Assembly: GCF_000190755.2 (NCBI RefSeq)
Contig: NZ_JH109154.1
Span: forward strand, 62,001-126,000
From: Methylobacter tundripaludum SV96
GTDB lineage: Bacteria > Pseudomonadota > Gammaproteobacteria > Methylococcales > Methylomonadaceae
Direction: 5' to 3'
Length of the DNA: 64,000 nt
Shown piece after piece: positions 37,680 through 46,901 of the stretch. The position numbers were made by a program, and so were the translations under genes. The notes under the pieces are model-generated. The model saw nothing but the letters and a program-made list of their open reading frames with translations. It ran no database searches and was not told the origin of the DNA. Within the stretch, counting starts at the first letter, position 1. Each line of letters starts with the position of its first letter.

Positions 37680-39340
37680 AGCTTTTGTTTCCGTTTATAA
37701 ACCAGCGCCACAAGAATGATCAGCCCTATGGCTAATCCGGCTGCCAAGCCAAAAACGACGATGCGAACATAGTCGGGTGCAATTAATCCGGCTTCGCCCA
37801 GTAACGGCGCAAAGTCACCTTCTCCCCAAACCGCCTGTTTTTTGGCATAGTAATCTTTGTTGAATACCTGGTCGAGCAGGGCATCATGCATTTTCGGCAT
37901 GCCTTGCTCGTCAAGCAATGGCTTGTAGGCGAGGATGGCCATGTTGCCGCCCGGTTCCATGCCGTCGGTGGTGGTGCCGGTCGGTACATGATCATGAAAC
38001 ATCCACAGGCCGGGACCGTAGCTGTCCAAGCCGTTGTTTTGGGTGCGCAGACGCAAATCAAGCCGTTGCGCCGGAGCGATATCGAATACGTCCCGCGTGA
38101 TCTGCGACCCGGCTGGCTGTTCAACGCCGTCATAAGCGGTGATGGTGGCCTTATGGCCGTGGATATGCAGCGCTACCAAAGAGCGTTGGGCGTTGGCGAC
38201 ATGCAGTTTTATATCTTCATTGTCATTGGCGACGATCACCGCGTCCCGTAGCGTGTAGGGGAAGGAATGGCCGTTCAGCATGAAGTAGTTTTCAAACGAT
38301 TCGGTCATGTTGTATTCGCGGCTCATCCGGTGCGCGATAAGCCTTGGATCATTGGCATTTTGTATGATTTTCGCCAGCTTTTTATCGACGGACTGATAAT
38401 ACAAATCGTATTCCTGGCTGTAGGATTTTTGCACTGCAACCGAAGGATGACGCACTTGCCCCGCACCGATATTAAAGGTCTGTACCCAATTATTCGGCTG
38501 ATTTTCTTCGACGATGAACATGCCGTTCAAGCCCATCATGTAATGCTGGGCGGTTTGGACGTGGCAATGATAAAACATGGTTCCGGCATGCCGGGGCTGG
38601 ATTTCATAGGTGTGGCTTTTGCCGGGGAACACCGGGTGTTCTTCCATGCCGTCATTATCGTCACCGGCAGCGGTTACCCAGGAATGATCAACACCATGAA
38701 GATGGATGGTGTGCGGTAAATAATGGGTGTTTTCCAGCGTGATATAAACCTTGTCGCCTTGTTCAACCCGAATCACCGGCGATGGCGCACGCAGCAGCGG
38801 ATTGGCGACCAGCGAGTTGAAGTTCTTAAGCGCCATGCCGCTGGATTTGGGTGTAAAAACCCAAAGTCCCGGCTGGATGCTGGGAGCAATGTCGTAAGTG
38901 TTAATCAGGAAATCGCCGTCGGGACTCGCACCATTTAGCTCCGCGACTTCCAGTTTGATACGGATAACGTCGGGATCGCCATCGCCGTCCAGGTCATCGG
39001 TCATGGTCAAGGCGTCCTGGGCCAGATGCGTCTGCATCAAGGTCTGCATCGACACGTTGTTGGCGCCTTTGACGGCAACGGCAATGTCGTAAGGATTGTC
39101 CGGTTCGCATGACGGCGCTTCATTAATTTTCACACCATCGATAACTTGCGCCTGCCGCCATTCGGGATGTTCGTTAGAGCAAGGCTTTTCTACGGCGACG
39201 GTTTCTCCAGATCGGTTATAAACGGTCGCAGGCGGCGTAATATCGGCTTTCTGCAACATGGTCGGTGCAAAATAAACGGCAACGGCGACTAATGCAGCGA
39301 TGATAAAGAGCATTAATAAAAGGAGGGATTTTTTGGACAT
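37676..39340 (-). CDS. Membrane-anchored multicopper oxidase
   Basis: A 554-aa periplasmic oxidase with an N-terminal anchor (residues 4-25) and a second hydrophobic segment at the C-terminus (GLAAGLAIGLIILVALVY). Copper motifs are H213-L-H215, H258-C-H260 with H266 and M268/M269, H392-I-H-G-H396, and H449-D-H451. The type-1 copper cysteine is therefore in the first cupredoxin half and absent from the C-terminal motif, unlike laccase or CueO and as in 'type C' two-domain oxidases. A DLDGDGDPD loop (117-125) looks calcium binding. Substrate unknown. First gene of a two-gene operon with the cupredoxin. Confidence 0.9.
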   Translation of the reverse strand: MSKKSLLLLMLFIIAALVAVAVYFAPTMLQKADITPPATVYNRSGETVAVEKPCSNEHPEWRQAQVIDGVKINEAPSCEPDNPYDIAVAVKGANNVSMQTLMQTHLAQDALTMTDDLDGDGDPDVIRIKLEVAELNGASPDGDFLINTYDIAPSIQPGLWVFTPKSSGMALKNFNSLVANPLLRAPSPVIRVEQGDKVYITLENTHYLPHTIHLHGVDHSWVTAAGDDNDGMEEHPVFPGKSHTYEIQPRHAGTMFYHCHVQTAQHYMMGLNGMFIVEENQPNNWVQTFNIGAGQVRHPSVAVQKSYSQEYDLYYQSVDKKLAKIIQNANDPRLIAHRMSREYNMTESFENYFMLNGHSFPYTLRDAVIVANDNEDIKLHVANAQRSLVALHIHGHKATITAYDGVEQPAGSQITRDVFDIAPAQRLDLRLRTQNNGLDSYGPGLWMFHDHVPTGTTTDGMEPGGNMAILAYKPLLDEQGMPKMHDALLDQVFNKDYYAKKQAVWGEGDFAPLLGEAGLIAPDYVRIVVFGLAAGLAIGLIILVALVYKRKQKL

Positions 39341-39643
39341 ATAACGACAGAGAATTTCTACAAAGTAGAGCTATTGTAAATGGCTGCCAAGTTAAAACCT
39401 AGGTGCATTTTTAAATGCTTTTATTATGCGAAGGCCGACGATGAATGAGGTAAACATAACGAGGTATCCGTATGCTTCATCCTACTCTGAACCTTGGCTG
39501 TTATTTAAATAACACCGCCAGACAGTATACTTGCTATAATTCGGCCAAATTTTAATGGTTATCAAGGTGGCTGTTCCTCGTTAAGCTAGAGCGCCAAACC
39601 TTTTCGATCTTTACCTATACAAATCTTTACTTGGTATTAAAGC
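39341..39643. other. Intergenic region with candidate promoter
   Basis: An extended -10 box TGCTATAAT (39532-39540) lies about 105 bases ahead of the next gene. The -35 is weak. Nothing else seen. Confidence 0.45.
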
Positions 39644-40183
39644 ATGTCTAATTCGAACTCGTACAACCCCGATCTTGATTGGACTCAGGTAAGGGAAACG
39701 TCAAAAATGCTCATTTTATCGGCTATTCAAGTAGAAGATATGCTGAATGAAGCGGATTTGTCGGTCAATACGCTGACAGAATCGTTTACTTCCATCGTTG
39801 AACATATGCAGGCTATTAATACGCATTTGCTTGCCCTTGATTCTTGTAAAGTTAGGGACGAGGCAATCGTTTGCTGTTCGGAAACAACCGACAAAATTCA
39901 GGCGTCTATTATCGCATTCCAGTTTTATGATCGGATGCAGCAATGTTTGCAGCATGTCACTTCAAATCTAAAGGGCTTATCCGAACTGGTGGAAAGTCCT
40001 AATCGACTTTATAATCCGGACGAATGGCGGCAATTTCAGAGTCAAATCCGCTCCCGGTATACGATGGAGTCTGAAAAACTGATGTTCGATGCCATTGTAC
40101 AAGGTAAGTCTGTAAATCAAGCGCTTGCAATAAAAAATGCGCATCAAGAAGAAGACCAGTCCGACAATATAGAGCTTTTTTAA
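39644..40183 (+). CDS. Helical protein with CheZ-like FQFxDR motif
   Basis: A 179-aa, all-helical, soluble protein. IIAFQFYDRMQQCLQHVTSNL resembles the helix of CheZ-type phosphatases and related proteins (F-Q-x-x-D-R-x-x-Q). Conserved acidic and glutamine residues there could act on a phospho-aspartate. It is followed after six bases by the lipoprotein gene, so they are probably co-transcribed. No chemotaxis gene is near. Function not established. Confidence 0.65.
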   Translation: MSNSNSYNPDLDWTQVRETSKMLILSAIQVEDMLNEADLSVNTLTESFTSIVEHMQAINTHLLALDSCKVRDEAIVCCSETTDKIQASIIAFQFYDRMQQCLQHVTSNLKGLSELVESPNRLYNPDEWRQFQSQIRSRYTMESEKLMFDAIVQGKSVNQALAIKNAHQEEDQSDNIELF

Positions 40184-40189
40184 TACACG

Positions 40190-40873
40190 ATGTCACTCAA
40201 ACGATTAGTTATAATTTGCACACTGCCGTCTTTTCTTGCCGGTTGCGCCGAGTTCTACGGTTCACAGCCTCCTGCTCCGGTGTACGGCGGCCAACCGAAG
40301 AGTCAAAAGCCTTCAGTCGGCTCACAAAAAAAAGCCAGGCCGCCTAGCGCTGCATCTAAAGAAATTGTTAAAACGCAGCCGCTTAAAGACTTCTCGGCAA
40401 TAAAGTCCGAACCATTGGCTCCCCCGCCGCTGCCGCCCTCAGAGCCGACACCTACGGAGCCTGTTACGTTAGAAGCGCTGGAACCGTCATCGCCCCCCCC
40501 TCCGCCTCCTTCGGAATTAACGCCGTTTCAACCGATAGAGGCTACCGTTCCGTTGTCGCCCGTCGTAGGCGCTCTAGTTTCAGCGGCCAATCAAAACAGT
40601 AAAGCCGGAGATCTCGATTCGGCGGCGGCTTCCATTGAACGTGCCATCAGAATTGAGCCAAGAAATGCGACTTTGTTTTATAAGTTGGCGTTATTAAGGC
40701 TGCAACAGTCAAAGCCCCGTTTGGCGGAAGATCTGGCAAAAAAATCCGCGTTACTGGCTTCTACAGACAATACGTTGAAAAAACACTGCTGGTTATTGAT
40801 AGCCCACGCCAGGGAAATGCAACAGGATTTTCCCGGAGCAAAGGAAGCGCGAGCAAAGGCTGATAGTTTTTAG
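40190..40873 (+). CDS. Proline-rich TPR lipoprotein
   Basis: A 227-aa exported lipoprotein. Signal peptide ends in the lipobox LAGC (C19). Residues about 25-125 are Pro-rich with runs (SPPPPPPSELTP) that would span the periplasm. The C-terminus contains tetratricopeptide-like helices (AGDLDSAAASIERAIRIEPRN, then FYKLALLRLQQSKPRLAEDLAKK). A YbgF/Pal-like organiser role is possible but not shown. It follows the CheZ-like gene. Confidence 0.8.
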   Translation: MSLKRLVIICTLPSFLAGCAEFYGSQPPAPVYGGQPKSQKPSVGSQKKARPPSAASKEIVKTQPLKDFSAIKSEPLAPPPLPPSEPTPTEPVTLEALEPSSPPPPPPSELTPFQPIEATVPLSPVVGALVSAANQNSKAGDLDSAAASIERAIRIEPRNATLFYKLALLRLQQSKPRLAEDLAKKSALLASTDNTLKKHCWLLIAHAREMQQDFPGAKEARAKADSF

Positions 40874-41286
40874 TGGTTTTTTGCTATAAACAGCGTTTTG
40901 GTTTTTTCCTGAACTGCACGAATAATTTTTACATTCAAAGAAAAACTATTTTTCGATAGGGTAGGGGCAGTATCAGCACACCCGCGATCAAGAGCGACTT
41001 GCCGGAAAGCTCCGCCGACCCGTTAATTGCCAAGCCGGGTTCATGCTGTGCCAATGATCCTCTTTGGTGGACTACTCTAACGTTATCCGCCAATATATTT
41101 CTGTTCAATGATGACGACTGAAGTTGGTTACGGCTAATTAAAGACATTCTTGATAGCAGGCCGCTGGCTGTTCGCAGGGCCATAGCTATTCAAAAAAGCC
41201 TCGGCGGATATAAACTTATCCTGTTGATTCAACCTTAAACGCATTGAGAATTCATCGTCAGCCAGGTGTCGAGTTATTAACGCTCA
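40874..41286. other. Intergenic region between convergent genes
   Basis: Contains only a weak minus-strand ORF (40935-41183) with no recognisable similarity, not accepted as a gene. No hairpin terminator with a clear T-run was found. Confidence 0.4.
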
Positions 41287-43959
41287 TCAGACTTTCTCTG
41301 TGGGTAAAGTGAAATAAAAAGTGGTACCTTTTCCGGCTTTGCTATTGAAATTCAAAGTACCTTCATGGGCTTCGACAAGTGAGCGAGTGATGGAGAGCCC
41401 CATGCCCATACCGTCTGCCTTGGTGGTATAAAAAGGCGTCAATATTTTTTGTTTTTGGTCTTCATCAATTCCCGCGCCATTGTCCTTTACCTTGACCTGT
41501 ATGTCATTATTGAGTGTCAATCGACTAGAGATGGTTAATTGGCGTTGCTGTTTTTCCGGTAAGTTTTTTAAGGCATCAACACTGTTTCGGATCAGGTTGA
41601 TGATGACCTGTTCAATTTGTATCTGATCGACATGAACAGGCGGCAGATTATTTTTCAGTTCAAATGTTAGCTTTATGTTGTTTTGTTTAAGCTCACCAAC
41701 ACACAGACCGGCACATTCATGAATCAAATTATTAACGTCGGCGACTGAGCGCTTTTGTGCATGAGATTTGACAAATTCCCTCATACGATGAATTATCCGT
41801 CCTGCTCTTAAAGCCTGTTGCTGTGTTTTGTCTAAGATCTCGGTGAGCCTTGCCAGATCAGGGGGTTCAATGTTAATAAGGTTCAAACTGACTTGCGTAT
41901 AGCTGGAAATCGCGGACAGCGGCTGGTTGACTTCATGAGCGATACCTGATGCCATTTCCCCCATCAGTCCAAGACGAGTAACATGGGCGAGTTCGTTCAG
42001 ATGTTTCTTGTCTTTCTGTTCCCGTTGCTTGCGCGAACTCACATCACGCACAATATGGGTAAAATAATGTTCATTATCGATTGAATACTCCGCTGTGGAC
42101 AGGTCTAAAGACACCAAAGAACCATTTTTGTGAATGCCATCAATCTCCTGAATTTGACTGACAGGTTGTGCAGCATGGAGCAAGCTACAACAAATCGTTT
42201 CTCTTGGTGATGATTGTATGAGTTTGTTAATGCTGCAACCCATGAGTTCTTCCGGTTTATAGCCAAAAATAGCGTCTACTGCGGCATTAGCGGATATGAT
42301 GATGTTGAACATATCAATGGTGATAATACCTTCCACTGACGCATTAAAAATTGAGTTGAGCTTGGCCTCCCGTTCCATTAATTGGTGCTTGGAGCGGCGG
42401 AGTTCTTCAATTTTCCTCATTAAGCTCAGATTACTTGCAGTCAGTTCGTTGGTTTGTCTGTGAACTTTTTTCTTCAGTTTTTCATTAAGACAAGTGATGG
42501 TTTCTTCTGCCTGCTTGCGTTCAGTAATATCCTGAATGGTACCTACCAGTTGCACGGGATTGTCGACTTTGTCGTATTCGATGTAGCCATGAGCGATCAC
42601 CCAGCGTGTTTTGTCATCGTTTGGGTGGGTAATGACATACTCCATCGAAAACCGTTCGTGGTTACGAATGACGTCCTGATAGTGATCAAGCACACGTTGG
42701 CGGTGTTCGGGATGAATCAATGTTGCCCAATTGGGAATATCCCGATCAAAGTTCGCGTCGATGCCGAAAATCTGATCGAGCAGGGGCGAGCTTTCCCAGA
42801 GACCGGTCGCCAGATCAATCGCGTAGTAGCCTATTCCTGCCGTCTCATGCGCCAAGCGTAAAAGTTTTTCGTTACGACTGGCTTTTTTATTTTTTCGTTT
42901 TAGCGCTCTATAGGACGCCAATAGCGTTAAGGTACTAATGCCGGTTAACAGGGTAATGGTTACGGCAATTCTGATATATTTGAGCAGCTTTTCCTTATCG
43001 GCTTTGGGGTCGGGATCGTAGCTGAAATTTTGCAAAAACTTATCGTTTTCAACCATGCCCGTCTTGATGAAGGTCTCTGCCATGTGCCGCCAGCGCCAGG
43101 GATTCATGTGTCCCAGATCAATCACATCCGGTACTATTAATGGGCGTATTGCGTCGGCTTCAAAGTTAAGATGGTCTCTGGACTTGGTAACTTTGTATTT
43201 GTTAAGCAATAAGTCAATGATTTCTTGCGGGTGATCCATTGCGTAATACCAGCCTTCAAGACTGGCTTGACGGAATGCTTTGACGCGTTCGGGATGCTGT
43301 TTAAGTTCATCCTCCGTTGTAAACAGAATATCGCTGTAGAAGTCGACACCGTAGTTGCGCGGGTTAAGTACGTTGAACTCAATACCTTGCTGCTTGAGAA
43401 AATAAGGCTCGTTGCTCAGATATGAATTAAATGCGTCCGCTTTGCCGTCAATCAAATCACGAATTTCATAACTGCTGGGGATGATATGAAGACGGTTGAT
43501 GTCTATGCCTTCATTATTGAACATGGCGACAAAATCAGCATCGACAGTCTGATTTAACAACATGATTTTTTTTCCGACTAAACCGTCAGGTGAAGAAATC
43601 TCGGCATCTTTGCGGGCGATTAACACGGAAGGTGAATGCTGGTATATCGCAGCCAAGGCGACCAGCGGCGCGCCGCGCAACCGTTCCAGCAGTAATTCGC
43701 TGTTGGCCTCGCCGTATTGGGCATGACCTTGAAGGACTTCCTGCACCGGTTTTTTTTCCGGCGTGCCTTCGTGGATGATTACGTCGAGCCCCGCATCTTT
43801 GTAATAACCTTTTTCTAACGCCGCATAATAGCCGGCAAATTGAAACTGATGATGCCAGCGTAACTGGAGATGGATAGGTTCAGCCGACACCCAAAAGCAT
43901 TGGCATATTAATACTATAAAAAGCATAGCACGGACTTGTATCATATTGAGGCGATCCAT
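41287..43959 (-). CDS. Sensor histidine kinase with NMT1/THI5-type periplasmic domain
   Basis: An 890-aa inner-membrane sensor. After a signal/anchor segment, an NMT1/THI5-like substrate-binding domain (about 25-300; IHLQLRWHHQFQFAGYYAAL, ALEKGYYKDAGLDVIIHEG) faces the periplasm. Then come one membrane helix (about 333-352), a PAS domain (GIGYYAIDLATGLWESS), a coiled coil, a second PAS domain (SIFNASVEGIITIDMFN), a HisKA domain with the histidine in ASGIAHEVNQPLSAISSY and a HATPase domain (NLIRNSVDALKNLPE, VKDNGAGIDEDQKQKILTPF, GMGMGLSITRSLVEAHEG). No receiver domain and no partner regulator adjacent. Related domains bind pyrimidine- or thiamine-like molecules; the ligand here is unknown. Confidence 0.92.
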   Translation of the reverse strand: MDRLNMIQVRAMLFIVLICQCFWVSAEPIHLQLRWHHQFQFAGYYAALEKGYYKDAGLDVIIHEGTPEKKPVQEVLQGHAQYGEANSELLLERLRGAPLVALAAIYQHSPSVLIARKDAEISSPDGLVGKKIMLLNQTVDADFVAMFNNEGIDINRLHIIPSSYEIRDLIDGKADAFNSYLSNEPYFLKQQGIEFNVLNPRNYGVDFYSDILFTTEDELKQHPERVKAFRQASLEGWYYAMDHPQEIIDLLLNKYKVTKSRDHLNFEADAIRPLIVPDVIDLGHMNPWRWRHMAETFIKTGMVENDKFLQNFSYDPDPKADKEKLLKYIRIAVTITLLTGISTLTLLASYRALKRKNKKASRNEKLLRLAHETAGIGYYAIDLATGLWESSPLLDQIFGIDANFDRDIPNWATLIHPEHRQRVLDHYQDVIRNHERFSMEYVITHPNDDKTRWVIAHGYIEYDKVDNPVQLVGTIQDITERKQAEETITCLNEKLKKKVHRQTNELTASNLSLMRKIEELRRSKHQLMEREAKLNSIFNASVEGIITIDMFNIIISANAAVDAIFGYKPEELMGCSINKLIQSSPRETICCSLLHAAQPVSQIQEIDGIHKNGSLVSLDLSTAEYSIDNEHYFTHIVRDVSSRKQREQKDKKHLNELAHVTRLGLMGEMASGIAHEVNQPLSAISSYTQVSLNLINIEPPDLARLTEILDKTQQQALRAGRIIHRMREFVKSHAQKRSVADVNNLIHECAGLCVGELKQNNIKLTFELKNNLPPVHVDQIQIEQVIINLIRNSVDALKNLPEKQQRQLTISSRLTLNNDIQVKVKDNGAGIDEDQKQKILTPFYTTKADGMGMGLSITRSLVEAHEGTLNFNSKAGKGTTFYFTLPTEKV

Positions 43960-44396
43960 TTTCTATGCTTGATTATGTGCTGTTACACAAAAAACCGCAG
44001 AATAGAGCGCCCAACTTCTTTAATCAATACGCATTATTACCTATCAGTGAACTTACTATTGAGCTGCCTTACATAAAGTGGCACAGCCTTCCACGATGCC
44101 ACGTTGGGTAACCGGTTATGTCGTACATCAACCGTTAGCTTTGGGTTGGAAATACGCAGTCCTTGTCACCGAGCTGACAGTGAGTCTGTTGTAATCAACT
44201 GGTTTTTGATCAAGAATTAGCGGAGAAATATAGCTATTGTTCCAAATCGGTATGGGTGCATGATACTGCCATTGGCTTGTTGGCCGATAAACCGGCGTTT
44301 CCGATTATAATTTTCGACCCATTACTCATCGTTAGGTATTAAAGAAGGCCTGCACGCTGGCGCCGGTATCTTTTCAAATAGGACAGGAGAAAATCC
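43960..44396. other. Intergenic region
   Basis: No ORF, tRNA-like fold or repeat recognised. A Shine-Dalgarno GGACAGGAGAAA ends it, ahead of the next gene. Confidence 0.4.
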
Positions 44397-44975
44397 ATGA
44401 GCAAAATAGACGACATCAATATTGAAATACAACATATACAGCAACAAATGCAGGAATATTTGCAAATACATTGGCGGCTGTTTCTGGCGGAAGGTATTTT
44501 ATTCATTTTCCTTGGGCTTTGCGCGATTGTGGTGCCGCAGTTTTTTACGGTGGCGATAGTCGTGTTTTTAGGCTGGATTTTGCTGTTCGGCGGGATAGTT
44601 CATGTTAGTCGGGCCTTTGTTTTTGCCAATATGCCCGGCTTTGGTTGGTGGTTATTCATGGGTGTCTTGCAGGTTATCGTCGGCTATTTGTTTATCACCA
44701 AACCGGTTGCCGGCGCACTGACCTTAACGATGTTGATGACGGTGTTTTTTGCTCTGGAAGGCGTTGCCAAAATTTCCCTGGCATTGATGATGCGACCCTT
44801 GGCTAACTGGGGATTTATTCTGTTCAGTGGCATTACAGCTTTGGTTTTTGCGCTGATTATCTGGATTAGTTGGTCTGAATCGGCGCAGTGGCTGCTGGGT
44901 TTGTTTTTAGGTATTAACATGATTTTTCTGGGTTGGTCGCTGGTTAAAATAAGCTTGCACCATAAAGCGCAATAA
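44397..44975 (+). CDS. HdeD-family membrane protein
   Basis: A 192-aa protein with six membrane helices arranged as three two-helix repeats (LFLAEGILFIFLGLCAIVVP, WWLFMGVLQVIVGYLFITKP, WGFILFSGITALVFALIIW), the HdeD/DUF308 pattern. A charged amphipathic start (SKIDDINIEIQHIQQQMQEY) precedes them. E. coli HdeD is tied to acid resistance; here the role is unknown. It is followed after 20 bases by another small membrane protein. Confidence 0.88.
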   Translation: MSKIDDINIEIQHIQQQMQEYLQIHWRLFLAEGILFIFLGLCAIVVPQFFTVAIVVFLGWILLFGGIVHVSRAFVFANMPGFGWWLFMGVLQVIVGYLFITKPVAGALTLTMLMTVFFALEGVAKISLALMMRPLANWGFILFSGITALVFALIIWISWSESAQWLLGLFLGINMIFLGWSLVKISLHHKAQ

Positions 44976-44995
44976 CTTCTGAAAGGTAGTTGTTT

Positions 44996-45355
44996 ATGCA
45001 GCAAAAACGTAATAAAAAACTGATCGTAAAAGTGCTGATAGTCGGCGCAGTCATCGCCATTCTCAGCTATTTGTTTCATCCCGGCGTTGGGCAGCTCAGC
45101 GTTATGCTCAACGGCGAACCTGTTGCAGAACCGCTGGTTCGCTTTGCCGCCGTGCCGACATTTTTGTTGATCATGATTGTCACCGGCGTATTGATGGTGC
45201 TGCTGTTTTTAGGCGTCGGCGTGTTTATGTTTCTGTTCGCCATGTGCGTTGCATTGGTGGGAATTTTTATCATGGCGCCTTATTTCTGGCCGGTGCTGGT
45301 CATTATCTTATTGATGACAACGCTGATGACTGTGGGTAACGGCAATGGAGACTGA
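44996..45355 (+). CDS. Small membrane protein, unknown
   Basis: A 119-aa protein with about four hydrophobic segments and a basic N-terminus (MQQKRNKKLIVKVLIVGAVI). ATG 44996 has a GAAAGG site and is preferred to an upstream TTG. No family recognised. Likely co-transcribed with the HdeD-like gene. Confidence 0.7.
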   Translation: MQQKRNKKLIVKVLIVGAVIAILSYLFHPGVGQLSVMLNGEPVAEPLVRFAAVPTFLLIMIVTGVLMVLLFLGVGVFMFLFAMCVALVGIFIMAPYFWPVLVIILLMTTLMTVGNGNGD

Positions 45356-45442
45356 ATAGTTGATCTGCCCATTTGCCTGCCCAAGCGTTACAATATGCAC
45401 CATCACGGTTAACTTATCAGTCTTATTCAATCAGGCATGGCT

Positions 45443-45937
45443 ATGGAAAAAATAAAGGTTCTTTTCGTTTGTTTGGGCAATATCTGCCGGTCGCCCACGG
45501 CTGAAGGCGTGTTTACAAAGCTGGTCAAGGATCATAACCTGGAAGCGCATTTTACTATCGATTCAGCCGGTACTCATGCTTATCATGTCGGCAATGCGCC
45601 TGACTTGCGCTCGCAAGCGGCAGCTCTTGAGCGGGGCATTGATTTATCTAATTTGCGGGGCAGAAAAGTCATTAACGGGGATTTCGAGGATTTCGATTTT
45701 TTGCTGGCAATGGATGATGAAAATTATTCAATACTGATTAGCGCCTGTCCCGAGCAATATAAAACCAAAATCAAATATTTTCTCGATTACGCACCACACC
45801 TGAACGAACGTCAGGTGCCCGATCCTTATTATGGCGGCGCATACGGTTTTGAGAGAGTGCTGGATATGATAGAAGAGGCTTCCGCCGGTTTTTTAAAAGC
45901 CTTACAGGAATCAGGCAGCATTAAACGGAGAGGATAA
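45443..45937 (+). CDS. Low-molecular-weight protein-tyrosine phosphatase
   Basis: A 164-aa cytoplasmic phosphatase. The C-x5-R loop is C10-LGNIC-R16 (VCLGNICRSPTAEG), and the general acid lies in VPDPYYGG. The full fold is present. ATG 45443 has AGG seven bases upstream; ATG 45437 is equally in frame. It ends four bases before the dienelactone hydrolase gene, so both are probably on one transcript. No kinase or polysaccharide genes are adjacent, so the target is unknown. Confidence 0.92.
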   Translation: MEKIKVLFVCLGNICRSPTAEGVFTKLVKDHNLEAHFTIDSAGTHAYHVGNAPDLRSQAAALERGIDLSNLRGRKVINGDFEDFDFLLAMDDENYSILISACPEQYKTKIKYFLDYAPHLNERQVPDPYYGGAYGFERVLDMIEEASAGFLKALQESGSIKRRG

Positions 45938-45941
45938 GGTC

Positions 45942-46661
45942 ATGGCAATAGTATCGAATACCGTGATTTATCTGGATGGCGATGTGGTGCTGGAAGCTTT
46001 CTTTGCATTTGATGATGCGCTTTCAAGTCGCAGGCCGACGGTTTTAATCAATCATACCTGGGCCGGTCGGGATGATTTTGTTGCCGAAAAAGCCAAAAAA
46101 CTCGCCGCCTTGGGCTATGTCGGCTTTGCGGTTGATATGTATGGCAAAGGCGTTTTGGGCTCGGACCCGGAAGAAAACATGAAACTCATGCAGCCTTTTA
46201 TGGCTGATCGGGCAATGCTGCAAAAGCGCATGAAAGCGGCTTTGTCCGCTGTGAAGTTGATGCCGTGGGTTGACGATAGCAAAATCGCCGCAATCGGTTT
46301 TTGTTTTGGCGGTTTGTGCTCGCTTGACCTTGCCAGAACGGGCGTTGACATTAAAGGCGTGGTCAGTTTTCATGGCCTGCTGAATGCACCGGATAATCCG
46401 CAGGGTACCGCCATCAAGGCAAAAATCCTGGCTTTGTGTGGCAGGGATGATCCGTTGGTTCCGACTGAGCAAGTGCTTGCCTTCGAGCAGGAAATGACCG
46501 AAGCCGGTGCAGACTGGCAATTGCATACTTACGGCCACACCCTGCATGGATTCACCAATCCGCTCGCCAATAACCCGGCATTCGGCACTGTCTACCAACC
46601 CGCCGCAGACCGACGTTCATGGCTAGCGATGCAAAACTTTTTGACGGAAATGTTCGCCTGA
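45942..46661 (+). CDS. Dienelactone hydrolase family protein
   Basis: A 239-aa alpha/beta hydrolase. The nucleophile elbow GFCFGG has C121, as in dienelactone hydrolase; the acid is in CGRDDPLVPTEQ and the histidine in YGHTLHGFTNP. The N-terminal strands (RPTVLINHTWAGRDDFVAEKA) fit. Many members are general carboxyl-ester hydrolases, so chloroaromatic degradation should not be assumed. Last gene before gyrA. Confidence 0.9.
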   Translation: MAIVSNTVIYLDGDVVLEAFFAFDDALSSRRPTVLINHTWAGRDDFVAEKAKKLAALGYVGFAVDMYGKGVLGSDPEENMKLMQPFMADRAMLQKRMKAALSAVKLMPWVDDSKIAAIGFCFGGLCSLDLARTGVDIKGVVSFHGLLNAPDNPQGTAIKAKILALCGRDDPLVPTEQVLAFEQEMTEAGADWQLHTYGHTLHGFTNPLANNPAFGTVYQPAADRRSWLAMQNFLTEMFA

Positions 46662-46749
46662 CAATAAGCGCTGGAAGAACGGAATCTTAAAGCCTGCAAA
46701 TGCGGACTGCGCCCACCTATTAGTTGCCTCGATATAAAATACTATCCGC

Positions 46750-46779
46750 TTCGACACTATTGAGACAATTTGCTATAAT
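46750..46779 (+). promoter_or_regulatory. Sigma-70-type promoter upstream of gyrA
   Basis: -35 TTCGAC (46750-46755), 18-base spacer and -10 TATAAT (46774-46779) with an extended TGC ahead of it. The transcript would have about a 115-base leader before gyrA. Confidence 0.6.
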
Positions 46780-46901
46780 CTCAGGCTTATTTCATGTCAT
46801 GTAGTCACACTTAAACAGAAAAAATCAAGGAAAGTGTGTTTGTACTTAGTCACGAAACCATGCCGGTATCTATTAACGGCACACAGTGTATATAGGGATC
46901 A

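Noticed and set aside
40935-41183. 82-aa minus-strand ORF
   Set aside because: No recognisable family or good ribosome site; isolated between convergent genes.
43960-44396. tRNA or small RNA gene in the gap
   Set aside because: No cloverleaf-like arms or T-loop sequence (GGTTCGAATCC-like) found on either strand.
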